The translations under genes were made by a program, and so were the position numbers. Under the pieces are notes generated by a model, which saw only the letters and a program-made list of their open reading frames with translations, was not told the origin of the DNA and did not search any database. A stretch of 47,057 nt of DNA from Mycobacterium sp. (GTDB lineage Bacteria > Actinomycetota > Actinomycetes > Mycobacteriales > Mycobacteriaceae), in assembly GCA_023264735.1 (NCBI GenBank), contig JAHFVD010000060.1, forward strand, positions 1 to 47,057, written 5' to 3'. Numbering within the stretch: position 1 is the first letter of the stretch; each line of letters opens with the position of its first letter. Below, piece by piece: positions 37,835 through 46,551 of the stretch.

Positions 37835-38509
37835 ATGAAAGACGTAGAAACCCGCATCGATACTGGTGTGGGCCGGATGGAGATCGCGCGCAGCCGTGGT
37901 GCGGCAAGTGGTTTCCTGCTCATCCTGCTGGGTGCTTGGGGCGCGCTGATTCCGTTCGTTGGTCCGTACTTCAACTTCGCCTACGACCCCGCTGTCGCGT
38001 GGACGTGGACGTCGGCTCGCGGCTGGCTGGAGGTTCTCCCCGGTGCGGTGACTGTGCTGGGTGGCGTGCTATTGCTGATGTCACGCAATCGGGCCACCGC
38101 CATGTTCGGTGGGTGGCTCGCGGTTATTGCCGGCGCATGGTTCGTGGTGGGACGGCTCTTCGCCAGCCCGTTGCAGCTCGGGGACTTCGGGTCGCCGGCG
38201 TCCAACACCATTGCCGGCCAGTTGGCGATCGAGTTGGGCTTCTTCACCGGGCTGGGAGCGTTGATCATCTTCTTCGGGGCAATGGCCCTGGGCCGGGTGT
38301 CGGTACGCAGCCTGCGTGACGTTCGTTACGCGCAGCGTCCTGTCGTCGCCGAACCGGTTGCCGTCGAGCACGATACGGCCGCGACCACCGTCATCGATGC
38401 GCCACGCCGCCATCGCGCCCCGGAGCCGGTCGAGGTCGATGACGAGCACCGGCATCGCGGCTGGCGACACATGTTCGGCGGCTCACGCCGGACGCCTGTT
38501 GCGCACTGA
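37835..38509 (+). CDS. Four-helix membrane protein with charged tail, unknown
   Basis: The 224-residue protein has an N-terminal amphipathic stretch, helices at about 25-50 (SGFLLILLGAWGALIPFVGP), 70-90, 95-115 and 130-155, then a 70-residue cytoplasmic tail rich in Arg, His, Asp and Glu (APRRHRAPEPVEVDDEHRHR). A strong AAGGAGG precedes the ATG. No known motif is present. The gene is convergent with the large LuxR regulator, only 7 bases from its stop. Confidence 0.75.
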   Translation: MKDVETRIDTGVGRMEIARSRGAASGFLLILLGAWGALIPFVGPYFNFAYDPAVAWTWTSARGWLEVLPGAVTVLGGVLLLMSRNRATAMFGGWLAVIAGAWFVVGRLFASPLQLGDFGSPASNTIAGQLAIELGFFTGLGALIIFFGAMALGRVSVRSLRDVRYAQRPVVAEPVAVEHDTAATTVIDAPRRHRAPEPVEVDDEHRHRGWRHMFGGSRRTPVAH

Positions 38510-38516
38510 CGCGCGA

Positions 38517-41500
38517 TTAGGGGCCATCCGTCGCCGAGGGGGTGCGACGGGTGGCTTCTTGTGCAAGTTGCACCCGGGAGGCCACGCCGAGTTTGTGGTA
38601 GACGTGCCGCAGGTGGGACTGCACCGTTCGTGGCGAGACGAAAAGTCTTGCGGCGATGTCCTTGTTGGGTATGCCTTCGGCGACAAGGCGGACGACGTCG
38701 AGCTCGGTGGGAGTGAGTGAATCCCAGCCGGTTGATGGCCGCTTGCGCTCACCGCGACCGCGTTGCGCATAGGCGACCGCTTCATCAGTCGACAATGCTG
38801 CGCCCTCCGCCCAAGCGGTGTCGAACGCATTGTCGCCGATCGCATTACGAATAGCGTCGACGGTCGTCGCATGGTCGGCGTCAAAGGCCGTGAGGCGGAC
38901 AGCACCCATTCGCTGCCTCAACGTGGCCGCTGCACCGAGGAGCCTGGCAGCTTCGTGGTGGCTGTCAGCCGCGCAACCCAGATGAGCCATGCATTCAAAG
39001 GCTTCCGGCAGGGGTGAATGCGCGGCCGTCTTGGTGGCTGCGACGAGCGCTTCATGCAGGTCGTCCTGCGCTGATCGTGACTCGCCGCAGGCGACCTTGA
39101 CTCGTGCCCGGGAAGTGAGACCGACGGCGATCCAAGACCCTCTCGCCATGGAAAGGGCCGAGTCCACTACGCGACGTGCGGTCGCGAGTTCGCCTGCCGC
39201 CAAGGCTCCGTTGACCACCACGTAGGCGTTCACCGCGTTGTACAGATGCGTGATGGTCGGTAGCGCGCGTTGGCAGGCCGCCCATGCCGCCGAGATGTCG
39301 CCGCCAGCCAAGTACGCCAGGGCGACATTCGGGTGGCAGGCACTCTCGAAGTATTCGCCGATGTCGGGTGCGCCGTCGAGTGCTGCAGAAATTGCGAGCC
39401 GAGCGGCCGCCGCGTCTCCTTGATTCGACAGCACGATCGATTCGGCCATCAGCCCGGTCATTTCGGACAGGAGATCGTGGGTGGCCCTGGCCTCTGTGAT
39501 GACGGTTCGCGCCTGCTCGGCAGCGGCGGGTAGGTCACCGAGTATGGAAAGGGCGCCCGAGATGTAGATGCCGCATTGATGCGCCGTCAATTGATCGCCG
39601 ATAGTTCGCGCGAGTTCGCGGCCCTCCGTCGCCGACAAAACGCCCTGTAGGTCGCCGGTGACAAAAAGTGCCCGGTACGACTGACGTTCGAGTGTCTGGC
39701 TGAGCCGCCACCAATCTCCTAGCTCGCGCGCCAGCTGGGCCGCCTCGACGAAATACGGCGCAGCGTCGACTTCGTAGAGATCGACGCAGCCGCGTGCAAT
39801 CAGCGTGCGAATCAACAGCGCTTGATCACCGCTTTCGCGGGCGTTCTCCAAGGCCGCTTGCACTTGTTGCACATCAGGGATGTCCAACGAGCCGTACCAG
39901 GAGTCGAGCAACGCCTTGTCGGCGAGCGCTCTGACTCGGGCTGCGGGTTGGGCCGAGTGTGCTTTCGCATCGTCGGCGAGGGCGGTGTCAAGCCACGCCA
40001 GTCCCTCGCGAATGCGGCCTTGTACGAGCCACACCGATTGCAGGAAGGTGGCGAACTCCAACGCTTTTGAGGTTTCGGCGTTCTCGCGGCTCCATGTGTA
40101 TGCGGCGCGCAGGTTGTCCATTTCATTCAATACCTGCGAAATGCGCTGCTCGTGCCCGCTGGTCGCTGGAGCATCGAGCAGCGCCGCCATTGACCAGAAA
40201 TGATCGCGATGAGCCGCGCGAATAGTATCGGCCTCGCCCGACTCGCCGAGTTTCTCCAGCGCGTATTGGCGCACCGTCTCCAATAGCCGGTATCGCGTAG
40301 TCCCGCCTTTGTTTTCGGCGACAACCAGTGATTTGTCGACGAGCAGGCTCAACTGATCGAGGACTTGGAAGCGTTCCACCTCGGTCATGCCTGCAACGGC
40401 CTGGGCGGCGTCGAGGTCGAATCCACCCATGAACGCGGCCAAGCGGCGAAACAGGACTCGCTCGGGGTCGGTAAGGAGTGCGTGCGACCAGTCCACCGAG
40501 GCGCGCAATGTCTGCTGCCTCCGCACAGCTGTCCGGGCACCCCCAGTGAGAAGCCGGAATCGGTCGTGGAGACTGTCGACGATTTCGTTGAGGGAAAGTG
40601 CTCGGACCCGCGCGGCAGCCAGTTCGATGGCAAGTGGCATCCCATCGAGTCGGCGACAAATTTCGATGACTGCGTCGGCATTTCGGTCGGTGGCCTTGAA
40701 GTCGGGTCGAGCCCGACGGGCACGGTCGGTGAACAACTCGACAGCTTCGTCGGCCAGCGAGAGTGACGGCACCTGCCAGTTAACCTCGCCGGCCACCATG
40801 AGGGGTTCACGGCTGGTCGCCAGGATGGTGATGCGGGAGCAGCCTGCGAGCACATTGTTGACGAGTTCGGCGCTGGCCTCCAAGAGATGCTCGCAGTTGT
40901 CCAGCACCAGCAACATTCGACGGTCACGGATGAATCGCAGCAGCGTCTCGGTAATCGAGCGGCCCGGTTGGTCCGGCAACCCGAGTGCACGAGCCACAGT
41001 CAGCGCCACCATTTCGGGATGGGTAATCGGCGCCAGATCCGCGTACCAGATGCCCTCGGGGAAGTGAGTGCTCAGTTGGGCGGCGACTTCGATGGCGAGC
41101 CTTGTCTTGCCTGCCCCGCCTGCGCCCGTCAACGTCACGAGCCGGTCGTTGGCCAGGATGGCTCGGATATCGGTGATCTGTGCGCCTCGGCCGACGAAGC
41201 TGGTGAGGTTGACCGGGAGATGAATGTCGACAACGGGATTGGCGGTCCGCAACGGCGGGAAGTCATTACGAACGTCGGCATGGCAAAGCTGTGAAACTCG
41301 AACTGGGCGCGGAAGATCCCGCAAGTTGTGGCGGCCGAGATCGTTCAACCACGCCTTGTCGGGAAGTTGGTCTTCGACCATTTCCTCTGTTGCGGCCGAG
41401 ATTACGGTCTGACCACCGTGCGCCAAGTCTCTCAGCCGGGCTGTCTTGTTGATCGTGGTGCCCGCGTAGTTGCCCTCGTCCCGCACCTGCACATCACCGG

Positions 41501-41816
41501 TGTGTACCCCGATACGCAGCCTAATGGGCGCCAAATCCGCCCGCTGCAGGTCGAGCGCGCACGCCACGGCGTCACCGGCTCGTGAGAACGCGGCGACGAA
41601 GCTGTCGCCTTCGCCTTGTTCGACCGGACGCACGCCGTCGTGCTCCGCGACGAGCCTTGAGGCGGTCTGATCCATGCTTGCGAGGGCGAGCGTCATGGCC
41701 TCGGGCTGGGTAGCCCACAGTTGGGTCGAGCCCTCGACGTCGGCAAGCAGGAGCGTCACCGTGCCGGTAGGCAGCAGCTCGCCCATGTCCAGGTCGCTTT
41801 CGTCGGTCGCGCTCAT
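38517..41816 (-). CDS. LuxR-type giant regulator with class III cyclase, NB-ARC and TPR domains
   Basis: The 1,099-residue protein has a class III nucleotide cyclase domain (15-190), an NB-ARC/AAA ATPase (205-480; P-loop GAGGAGKT at 231-238, then LLVLDNCEHLLEA), a TPR-rich region (550-1000) and a LuxR HTH (LTPTELDVVRLVAEGIPNKD, then ARLFVSPRTVQSHLRHVYHK). Metal Asp26 and Asp71 of the cyclase are kept, but the substrate-selecting Lys and Asp are replaced by Gln67 and Asn123, like the Gln/Asn pair of M. tuberculosis Rv0386. Low cyclase activity or nucleotide sensing is expected. Twin palindromes lie upstream, before a divergent small gene. Confidence 0.93.
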   Translation of the reverse strand: MSATDESDLDMGELLPTGTVTLLLADVEGSTQLWATQPEAMTLALASMDQTASRLVAEHDGVRPVEQGEGDSFVAAFSRAGDAVACALDLQRADLAPIRLRIGVHTGDVQVRDEGNYAGTTINKTARLRDLAHGGQTVISAATEEMVEDQLPDKAWLNDLGRHNLRDLPRPVRVSQLCHADVRNDFPPLRTANPVVDIHLPVNLTSFVGRGAQITDIRAILANDRLVTLTGAGGAGKTRLAIEVAAQLSTHFPEGIWYADLAPITHPEMVALTVARALGLPDQPGRSITETLLRFIRDRRMLLVLDNCEHLLEASAELVNNVLAGCSRITILATSREPLMVAGEVNWQVPSLSLADEAVELFTDRARRARPDFKATDRNADAVIEICRRLDGMPLAIELAAARVRALSLNEIVDSLHDRFRLLTGGARTAVRRQQTLRASVDWSHALLTDPERVLFRRLAAFMGGFDLDAAQAVAGMTEVERFQVLDQLSLLVDKSLVVAENKGGTTRYRLLETVRQYALEKLGESGEADTIRAAHRDHFWSMAALLDAPATSGHEQRISQVLNEMDNLRAAYTWSRENAETSKALEFATFLQSVWLVQGRIREGLAWLDTALADDAKAHSAQPAARVRALADKALLDSWYGSLDIPDVQQVQAALENARESGDQALLIRTLIARGCVDLYEVDAAPYFVEAAQLARELGDWWRLSQTLERQSYRALFVTGDLQGVLSATEGRELARTIGDQLTAHQCGIYISGALSILGDLPAAAEQARTVITEARATHDLLSEMTGLMAESIVLSNQGDAAAARLAISAALDGAPDIGEYFESACHPNVALAYLAGGDISAAWAACQRALPTITHLYNAVNAYVVVNGALAAGELATARRVVDSALSMARGSWIAVGLTSRARVKVACGESRSAQDDLHEALVAATKTAAHSPLPEAFECMAHLGCAADSHHEAARLLGAAATLRQRMGAVRLTAFDADHATTVDAIRNAIGDNAFDTAWAEGAALSTDEAVAYAQRGRGERKRPSTGWDSLTPTELDVVRLVAEGIPNKDIAARLFVSPRTVQSHLRHVYHKLGVASRVQLAQEATRRTPSATDGP

Positions 41817-41851
41817 GCTAGCTAGCTTCCCGGGCCGCGCGGGCGCATTAC

Positions 41852-41869
41852 ATCCGCCGAAAGGCGTAT
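41852..41869. promoter_or_regulatory. Operator site 1, ATCCGCC-GAAA-GGCGTAT
   Basis: This is an inverted repeat with one mismatch, 36 bases before the ATG of the LuxR regulator. Its centre is 48 bases from the centre of site 2. Confidence 0.6.
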
Positions 41870-41899
41870 CCGTGCATCACGATCTGTCGCTTAAGCGAT

Positions 41900-41917
41900 A
41901 TCCGCCACAAGGCGGAT
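41900..41917. promoter_or_regulatory. Operator site 2, ATCCGCC-ACAA-GGCGGAT
   Basis: This perfect 7+4+7 inverted repeat lies 34 bases before the small P450-like gene. CGCTTAAGCG (41888-41897) is a further palindrome between the two sites. LuxR HTH proteins bind such dyads as dimers. Confidence 0.7.
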
Positions 41918-41950
41918 GTTTTAGGGGCAGCGTGCGCCACAGTTGAAGCT

Positions 41951-42262
41951 ATGACCGCAATCTTCGGCACTGACCACGACTTCCTCCGGATCGCCGATGT
42001 GTGCGCAACTCTGGGTGTGCCGCAGGACGACTGGGTGTTGTTCTGGCGCTGGGCCGACGAACTGCCGGACGGCAAAGCGGTCGACGAGTTGAACTCCTAC
42101 GTCGACGTGCTCGTCGCGGAACGATGCGGGAGGCCGGGCGACGATGCGGTGAGTCAACTCATCGCCTCCGATATGACAGCGGATGAGATCCGCGCGTCGA
42201 TTGCTGCCCTGGTGGCGAACCCGACGAACCCAGCCGAGGACCGGCTACCGTCCGCGGGCTGA
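41951..42262 (+). CDS. Small protein resembling a P450 helical segment
   Basis: The 103-residue product reads DHDFLRIADVCATLGVPQDD, WVLFWRWADELPD, LNSYVDVLVAERCGRPGDDA, VSQLIASDMTADEIRASIAA. This pattern matches the F-to-I-helix region of bacterial P450s (helix E/F 'VC..LG.P..D...' and 'R...P.DD..S.LI'), but there is no I-helix oxygen motif and no heme cysteine. It is either a domesticated fragment or a decayed P450. An intact frame, its own promoter region and twin operators argue that it is expressed. It is divergent to the LuxR regulator. Confidence 0.6.
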   Translation: MTAIFGTDHDFLRIADVCATLGVPQDDWVLFWRWADELPDGKAVDELNSYVDVLVAERCGRPGDDAVSQLIASDMTADEIRASIAALVANPTNPAEDRLPSAG

Positions 42263-42374
42263 GCGGTATTGCGCGTCACCTGTAGTGGTCGCCGAGATTG
42301 ACGTTGTGCTGGCTTCTACTCGTATTTGTGCGGCGAAATGTTGGTTTGGGCGCAAGGGGGGACCGGGGAATGGC

Positions 42375-43808
42375 TCAGCCGGTGTAGGCCATCACGTGCT
42401 TGATGCGGGTGTAGTCCTCGAAGCCGTACATCGACAGGTCCTTGCCATGCCCGGAAGCCTTGTAGCCGCCGTGCGGCATCTCGGCGACGAGCGGGATGTG
42501 GGTGTTGATCCACACACAGCCGAAGTCCAGCGCATTGGACACCCGGATCGCGCGCGAGACGTCCTTGGTCCACACCGAGGACGCCAGCCCGTACTCGGTG
42601 CCGTTGGCCAAGCGAAGAGCCTCGTCCTCGTCGGCGAACGACTGCACGGTGATCACCGGGCCGAAGATCTCCTCCTGGACCTGACGGTCATCTTGGCGCA
42701 GGCCGCCGATCACCGTCGGCTCTACGTAGAAACCCTTGTTGCCCTGGCGATTTCCGCCCGCGGCGATCGTCGCGTGCGATGGCACGTCGGCCAGGAAGCC
42801 GAGCACCCGGTCGAGCTGGTTGGGGTTGTTGACCGGCGGCACCCAGGCGTCCTCGTCGTCGGCCGGGCGCCCGAAGGTGGTGGCCGCGCCCCTGGCCTGT
42901 TCGGCCAGTGCGGCGGTCAGCTCTTCGGCGACGCCGGCGCGGGCCAGCACCCGGGTGGCCGCGGTGCAGTCCTGCCCGGCGTTGAAGTAGCCGGCGGTCG
43001 CGATTCCTTCTGCGGCAGTGGCGATGTCGGCATCGTCGAACACGATGACCGGCGCCTTGCCACCCAGCTCGAGGTGGGTGCGCTTGAGATGCCCACCGGC
43101 GCTGACTGCGACCGCGCGACCGGCGGCGACCGATCCGGTGATCGACACCATCTGCGGGGTCGGATGCGCGACGACGGCAGCGCCCGTCACCCGGTCGCCG
43201 CACACCACGTTGAGCACCCCGGGCCCGAAGTGCTTGGCGGCGATCTCGGCCAGCATCACGGTGGTCACCGGGGTGGTGTCGCTGGGCTTGAGCACGACGG
43301 TGTTGCCCGCGGCGATGGCCGGACAGAACTTCCAGATCGCCATCATCATCGGGTAGTTCCACGGGGCGACCTGCCCGATCACCCCGACCGGCTCGCGACG
43401 GATCCACGAGGTGTGGTCAGCCAGGTACTCACCGGCCGACTTGCCCTCCAAAATCCTTGCCGCACCGGCGAAGAACCGGATCTGGTCGACCATCGGAGGG
43501 ATCTCCTCGGCCGCCGTCACATGGTTGGGCTTACCAGTGTTGCGGCCCTCGGCGGCCACCAGGTCAGCGGCCGCCTCTTCGATGTCGTCGGCGAACGCAA
43601 GCAGCGCCTTCTGCCGGTGCGACGGTGTCGTGCGCTTCCAGTCGGCGAACGCCGCGGCCGCGGCTCGATAGGCGTTGTCGATGTCCTGCTCGTTGGAAAT
43701 CGGTGCGGTGCCGTATTTTTCGCCGGTGGAGGGGTCGACGATCGGCATGGTGCCGCCGCTGACCGAGTCGACGAGCTCGCCGTTGATGAAGTTCTTGACC
43801 GTTGTCAT
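42375..43808 (-). CDS. Aldehyde dehydrogenase (gamma-aminobutyraldehyde type)
   Basis: The 477-residue enzyme has the NAD site ITGSVAAGRAV, the general-base Glu in HLELGGKAPVIVFDDAD, and the catalytic Cys in FNAGQDCTAATRVLA. NAGQDC with Ala rather than Gly/Ser in the following TAATR loop is common in aminobutyraldehyde dehydrogenases. Conversion of 4-aminobutyraldehyde (from putrescine) to GABA would feed gabT, which lies 11 bases upstream in the same operon. Succinate semialdehyde as substrate is the alternative. The 112 bases between its stop and the P450-like gene hold nothing clear. Confidence 0.88.
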   Translation of the reverse strand: MTTVKNFINGELVDSVSGGTMPIVDPSTGEKYGTAPISNEQDIDNAYRAAAAAFADWKRTTPSHRQKALLAFADDIEEAAADLVAAEGRNTGKPNHVTAAEEIPPMVDQIRFFAGAARILEGKSAGEYLADHTSWIRREPVGVIGQVAPWNYPMMMAIWKFCPAIAAGNTVVLKPSDTTPVTTVMLAEIAAKHFGPGVLNVVCGDRVTGAAVVAHPTPQMVSITGSVAAGRAVAVSAGGHLKRTHLELGGKAPVIVFDDADIATAAEGIATAGYFNAGQDCTAATRVLARAGVAEELTAALAEQARGAATTFGRPADDEDAWVPPVNNPNQLDRVLGFLADVPSHATIAAGGNRQGNKGFYVEPTVIGGLRQDDRQVQEEIFGPVITVQSFADEDEALRLANGTEYGLASSVWTKDVSRAIRVSNALDFGCVWINTHIPLVAEMPHGGYKASGHGKDLSMYGFEDYTRIKHVMAYTG

Positions 43809-43819
43809 CGCGGTCCGCC

Positions 43820-45160
43820 TCAGAGATCGGCGAGGATCGCGGCCAGCACTCCGAGCCCTTCGAGCAGCAGCTCGTCGCTAATCGTCAACGGCGGCAGGAA
43901 ACGCAGCACGTTGCCGAAGGTGCCACAGGTCAGCACCAGTACGCCCTGGGCGTGCGCCTTGGCCGCCAGGTTCTTGGTGAGGTCCGGATCCGGTTCGCCG
44001 GTACCGGATTTCACGAGTTCGACGGCGATCATCGCGCCGCGACCGCGGACGTCGCCGATCCGGTCGTCGTCGGCCTGGATCCGGCCGAGCTTGTCCTTCA
44101 TCACCGCTTCGATCTGCTTGGCGCGCGCCACCAGCCCGTCGAGCTCGATGGTCTCGATGGTGGCGAGCGCGGCCGCGCAGGCCACCGGGTTACCGCCGTA
44201 CGTGCCGCCGAGGCCGCTGACGTGTGGGGCGTCCATGACGTCGGCGCGGCCGGTCACCGCCGCCAGCGGCAGGCCGTCGGCAATGCCCTTGGCGGTCACG
44301 ATCAGGTCGGGCTCGATGCCCTCGTCTTCGCAGGCGAACATCGCGCCGGTCCGAGCGAAACCGGTCTGCACCTCGTCGGCGATGAACACGACGTTGTTAT
44401 CGGAGCACCAGGCCCGCAGCGCGGGCAGGAACCCGGGCGCGGGGACGATGAAGCCGCCCTCGCCCTGGATCGGCTCGATGACGACTGCGGCCAGGTTCGC
44501 CGCCCCGATCTGCTTGTCGATCACGGTCAGCGCCCGCTCGGCGGCCAACTCGCCGTCGGTGGCCCACTCCTTGTCGATCAGGCCGTCGCGATACGGGTAG
44601 GACATCGGGGCGCGGTAGACCTCCGGCGCGAACGGGCCGAAGCCGCTCTTGTAGGGCATCGACTTGGCGGTCAGCGCCATCGTCAGGTTGGTGCGCCCGT
44701 GATAGGCGTGATCGAAGGCCACCACCGCGGTCTTGCGGGTGTAGGCGCGCGCGATCTTGATCGCGTTCTCCACCGCTTCGGCACCGGAGTTGAACAGCGC
44801 CGAACGCTTCTCATACGAGCCGGGGGTGAGGCGGTTGAGGTGCTCGGCGACGGCGATGTACTCCTCGTACGGCGTCACCATGAAGCAGGTGTGGGTGAAG
44901 TCGGCGACCTGCGCGCGTACCGCCTCGACCACCCGCGGCGAGGAGTTGCCGATCGTCGTGACGGCGATCCCCGAACCCAGATCGATCAGCCGGTTGCCGT
45001 CGACGTCCTCGATGATCCCGCCGCCGGCGCGCGCGGCATAGATCGGCATCGTGACGCCGACCCCGTGCGACACCGCGGCGACCCGGCGTTTGGACAACTC
45101 GAGGGATGCGGGGCCGGGGATGTCGGTGACGAGTTTGCGGCTCTGCTCGAGGGTGGTCAC
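43820..45160 (-). CDS. gabT: 4-aminobutyrate aminotransferase
   Basis: The 446-residue PLP enzyme transfers the amino group of GABA to 2-oxoglutarate. It has the class III signature: NSGAEAVENAIKIARAYT, FDHAYHGRTNLTMALTAK, IEPIQGEGGFIVPAPG, FIADEVQTGFARTG and the PLP lysine in TAKGIADGLPL. GTG 45160 is selected since AGGAGA lies 6 bases upstream; a longer frame begins at 45187. It matches M. tuberculosis GabT closely, from memory. It is followed by the aldehyde dehydrogenase gene. A 36-base inverted repeat lies 109 bases upstream. Confidence 0.95.
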   Translation of the reverse strand: MTTLEQSRKLVTDIPGPASLELSKRRVAAVSHGVGVTMPIYAARAGGGIIEDVDGNRLIDLGSGIAVTTIGNSSPRVVEAVRAQVADFTHTCFMVTPYEEYIAVAEHLNRLTPGSYEKRSALFNSGAEAVENAIKIARAYTRKTAVVAFDHAYHGRTNLTMALTAKSMPYKSGFGPFAPEVYRAPMSYPYRDGLIDKEWATDGELAAERALTVIDKQIGAANLAAVVIEPIQGEGGFIVPAPGFLPALRAWCSDNNVVFIADEVQTGFARTGAMFACEDEGIEPDLIVTAKGIADGLPLAAVTGRADVMDAPHVSGLGGTYGGNPVACAAALATIETIELDGLVARAKQIEAVMKDKLGRIQADDDRIGDVRGRGAMIAVELVKSGTGEPDPDLTKNLAAKAHAQGVLVLTCGTFGNVLRFLPPLTISDELLLEGLGVLAAILADL

Positions 45161-45268
45161 TTCTGTTCTCCTAGACGAAGGTGGCACGAACGCAGCGGGC
45201 CATCCGAGCCTAGTCGGGTGACGGCGCGACGCAACGGAAAACCCGGTTCGAGGGCGGTATTGATAGTG

Positions 45269-45304
45269 GATTACGTCGTCACCAGAGGAAAATTCGACGT
45301 AATC
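45269..45304. promoter_or_regulatory. Inverted repeat GATTACGTCG-N16-CGACGTAATC
   Basis: Perfect 10-base arms lie between the nitroreductase stop (45314) and the gabT start (45160). On the minus strand it could end nitroreductase transcription or act as a gabT operator. The long spacer and absence of a U run leave both open. Confidence 0.5.
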
Positions 45305-45313
45305 GGTTGGCAG

Positions 45314-46000
45314 CTAGCCGGCGTTGAGCGAGAACGGCGCTCCGTCGATCCGGTCGACGGTCGTGAAGGATTCGACGGGTTGGCGGGTGAGCCTCCGGGG
45401 CTGGCGAATCGGGTGGCCGAGCGCGATCACCGCCGCCAGCACCAACGGATCGTCGGCGGCCAGAAGCTGCTTCACCTCGTCCTCGGCCCGGATGAGCATG
45501 GTCGTCAGGACGCCGCCGAGGCCCTCGGCCCGCGCGGCCAGCAAGATGCTCCACGCGAACGGGTAGACCGACGCGCCGCCGGCCAGCGAGTAGCGGTCGA
45601 GGTCTCGATCCACCGCGGCGAGTTGGGACAGATCGGCGAACAGCGCCAGCAGCACGGGGACCTCGTCGAGGTGCGCGGCCATTCCGCCGACCACGGTGTC
45701 GGCGCCGGCCCCGGCGGCCAATGCGGCCGCCTCCTCGTCGCGGTCGTTGACCGGTGACCATGGCCGCAGCCCGGCCGCCGTCAACGTCAGATAGTCCACC
45801 CAGGGGGATAGATAGAGGTCACGCATCCGGGTCCGAATCGCGCGGTCCTTGACTACCACCACCCGCCAGGCCTGCGCATTGGCGCCGCTGGGGGCGAAAC
45901 GCGCGGTGTCCAGGATGTGCGCCAGCACGGCGTCGTCAATCGGCTCATCGGTGAACTCGCGCACCGAGCCGGTGCTGCGCAACGTGTCGATCAGGTCCAT
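45314..46000 (-). CDS. Nitroreductase family protein
   Basis: The 228-residue FMN-dependent oxidoreductase begins MDLIDTLRSTGSVREFTDEP and has ARFAPSGANAQAWRVVVVKD, the FMN phosphate/ring binding segment, LAGGASVYPFAWSILLAARA and ALGHPIRQPRRLTRQPVESF. Substrates of the family include nitroaromatics, quinones and flavins. ATG 46000 has the family N-terminus; in-frame upstream ATG codons at 46015 and 46042 are less likely. It is divergent to yajC. Confidence 0.87.
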   Translation of the reverse strand: MDLIDTLRSTGSVREFTDEPIDDAVLAHILDTARFAPSGANAQAWRVVVVKDRAIRTRMRDLYLSPWVDYLTLTAAGLRPWSPVNDRDEEAAALAAGAGADTVVGGMAAHLDEVPVLLALFADLSQLAAVDRDLDRYSLAGGASVYPFAWSILLAARAEGLGGVLTTMLIRAEDEVKQLLAADDPLVLAAVIALGHPIRQPRRLTRQPVESFTTVDRIDGAPFSLNAG

Positions 46001-46131
46001 CTGACCATCTTCCATCGACGGTGCCGGTCGGAGCCGAACCAAGACAATGGCAGACTGGGCAGCTATGAAGCGCGTGACCGGATGGTCGCGGAGCGCTGAC
46101 CCAGCACCCGATACGAAAGAATCGTGCCGCC

Positions 46132-46476
46132 ATGGACCTGCTCGTCTTCCTGCCCCTGATCGTCATCATGGGCGCATTCATGTATTTCGCCTCGCGACGC
46201 CAGCGCAAGGCCATGCAGGCCACGATCGACCTGCACGAGTCCCTCGCTGTCGGCGACGAGGTGACCACCACCTCCGGTTTGCACGCCACCATCACCGCGA
46301 TCACGGACGACACGGTTGACCTCGAAATCGCTCCCGGCGTCGTGACCACCTGGCTGAAGCTGGCGGTCCGCGAGCGCATCGTGCCCGACGTGGCCGACGA
46401 CGAAGCGGCCGACGACGTGGAGTCCGGAGCCACCGAAATCACCGGCAGCGACGCGGACCGACTCACCAAAGACTGA
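46132..46476 (+). CDS. yajC: Sec translocon accessory protein YajC
   Basis: The 114-residue protein has one N-terminal helix (LLVFLPLIVIMGAFMYFASR), the RRQRKAM basic turn, the conserved SLAVGDEVTTTSGLHATITA domain and a variable acidic tail. YajC joins SecDF at the SecYEG channel. secD follows 75 bases later, with a small stem (TAGCGG/CCGCTA) in between. A GATACGA element at 46109-46115 may be part of its promoter. Confidence 0.93.
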   Translation: MDLLVFLPLIVIMGAFMYFASRRQRKAMQATIDLHESLAVGDEVTTTSGLHATITAITDDTVDLEIAPGVVTTWLKLAVRERIVPDVADDEAADDVESGATEITGSDADRLTKD

Positions 46477-46551
46477 TCGCCAGGCACACCACGTACCCTC
46501 TAGCGGGAGCTCAGAGGACCGCTAAGCGAGAAAGCTAGGAGAGACAACAAC

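Noticed and set aside
42183..44600. An 805-codon open frame on the plus strand
   Set aside because: It is antisense to the aldehyde dehydrogenase and gabT, both of which have complete catalytic motifs. The translation is rich in His/Arg/Gly shadow sequence typical of GC-rich antisense frames.
43802..45757. A 651-codon open frame on the plus strand
   Set aside because: It is a shadow of gabT and the nitroreductase, with no recognisable domain.
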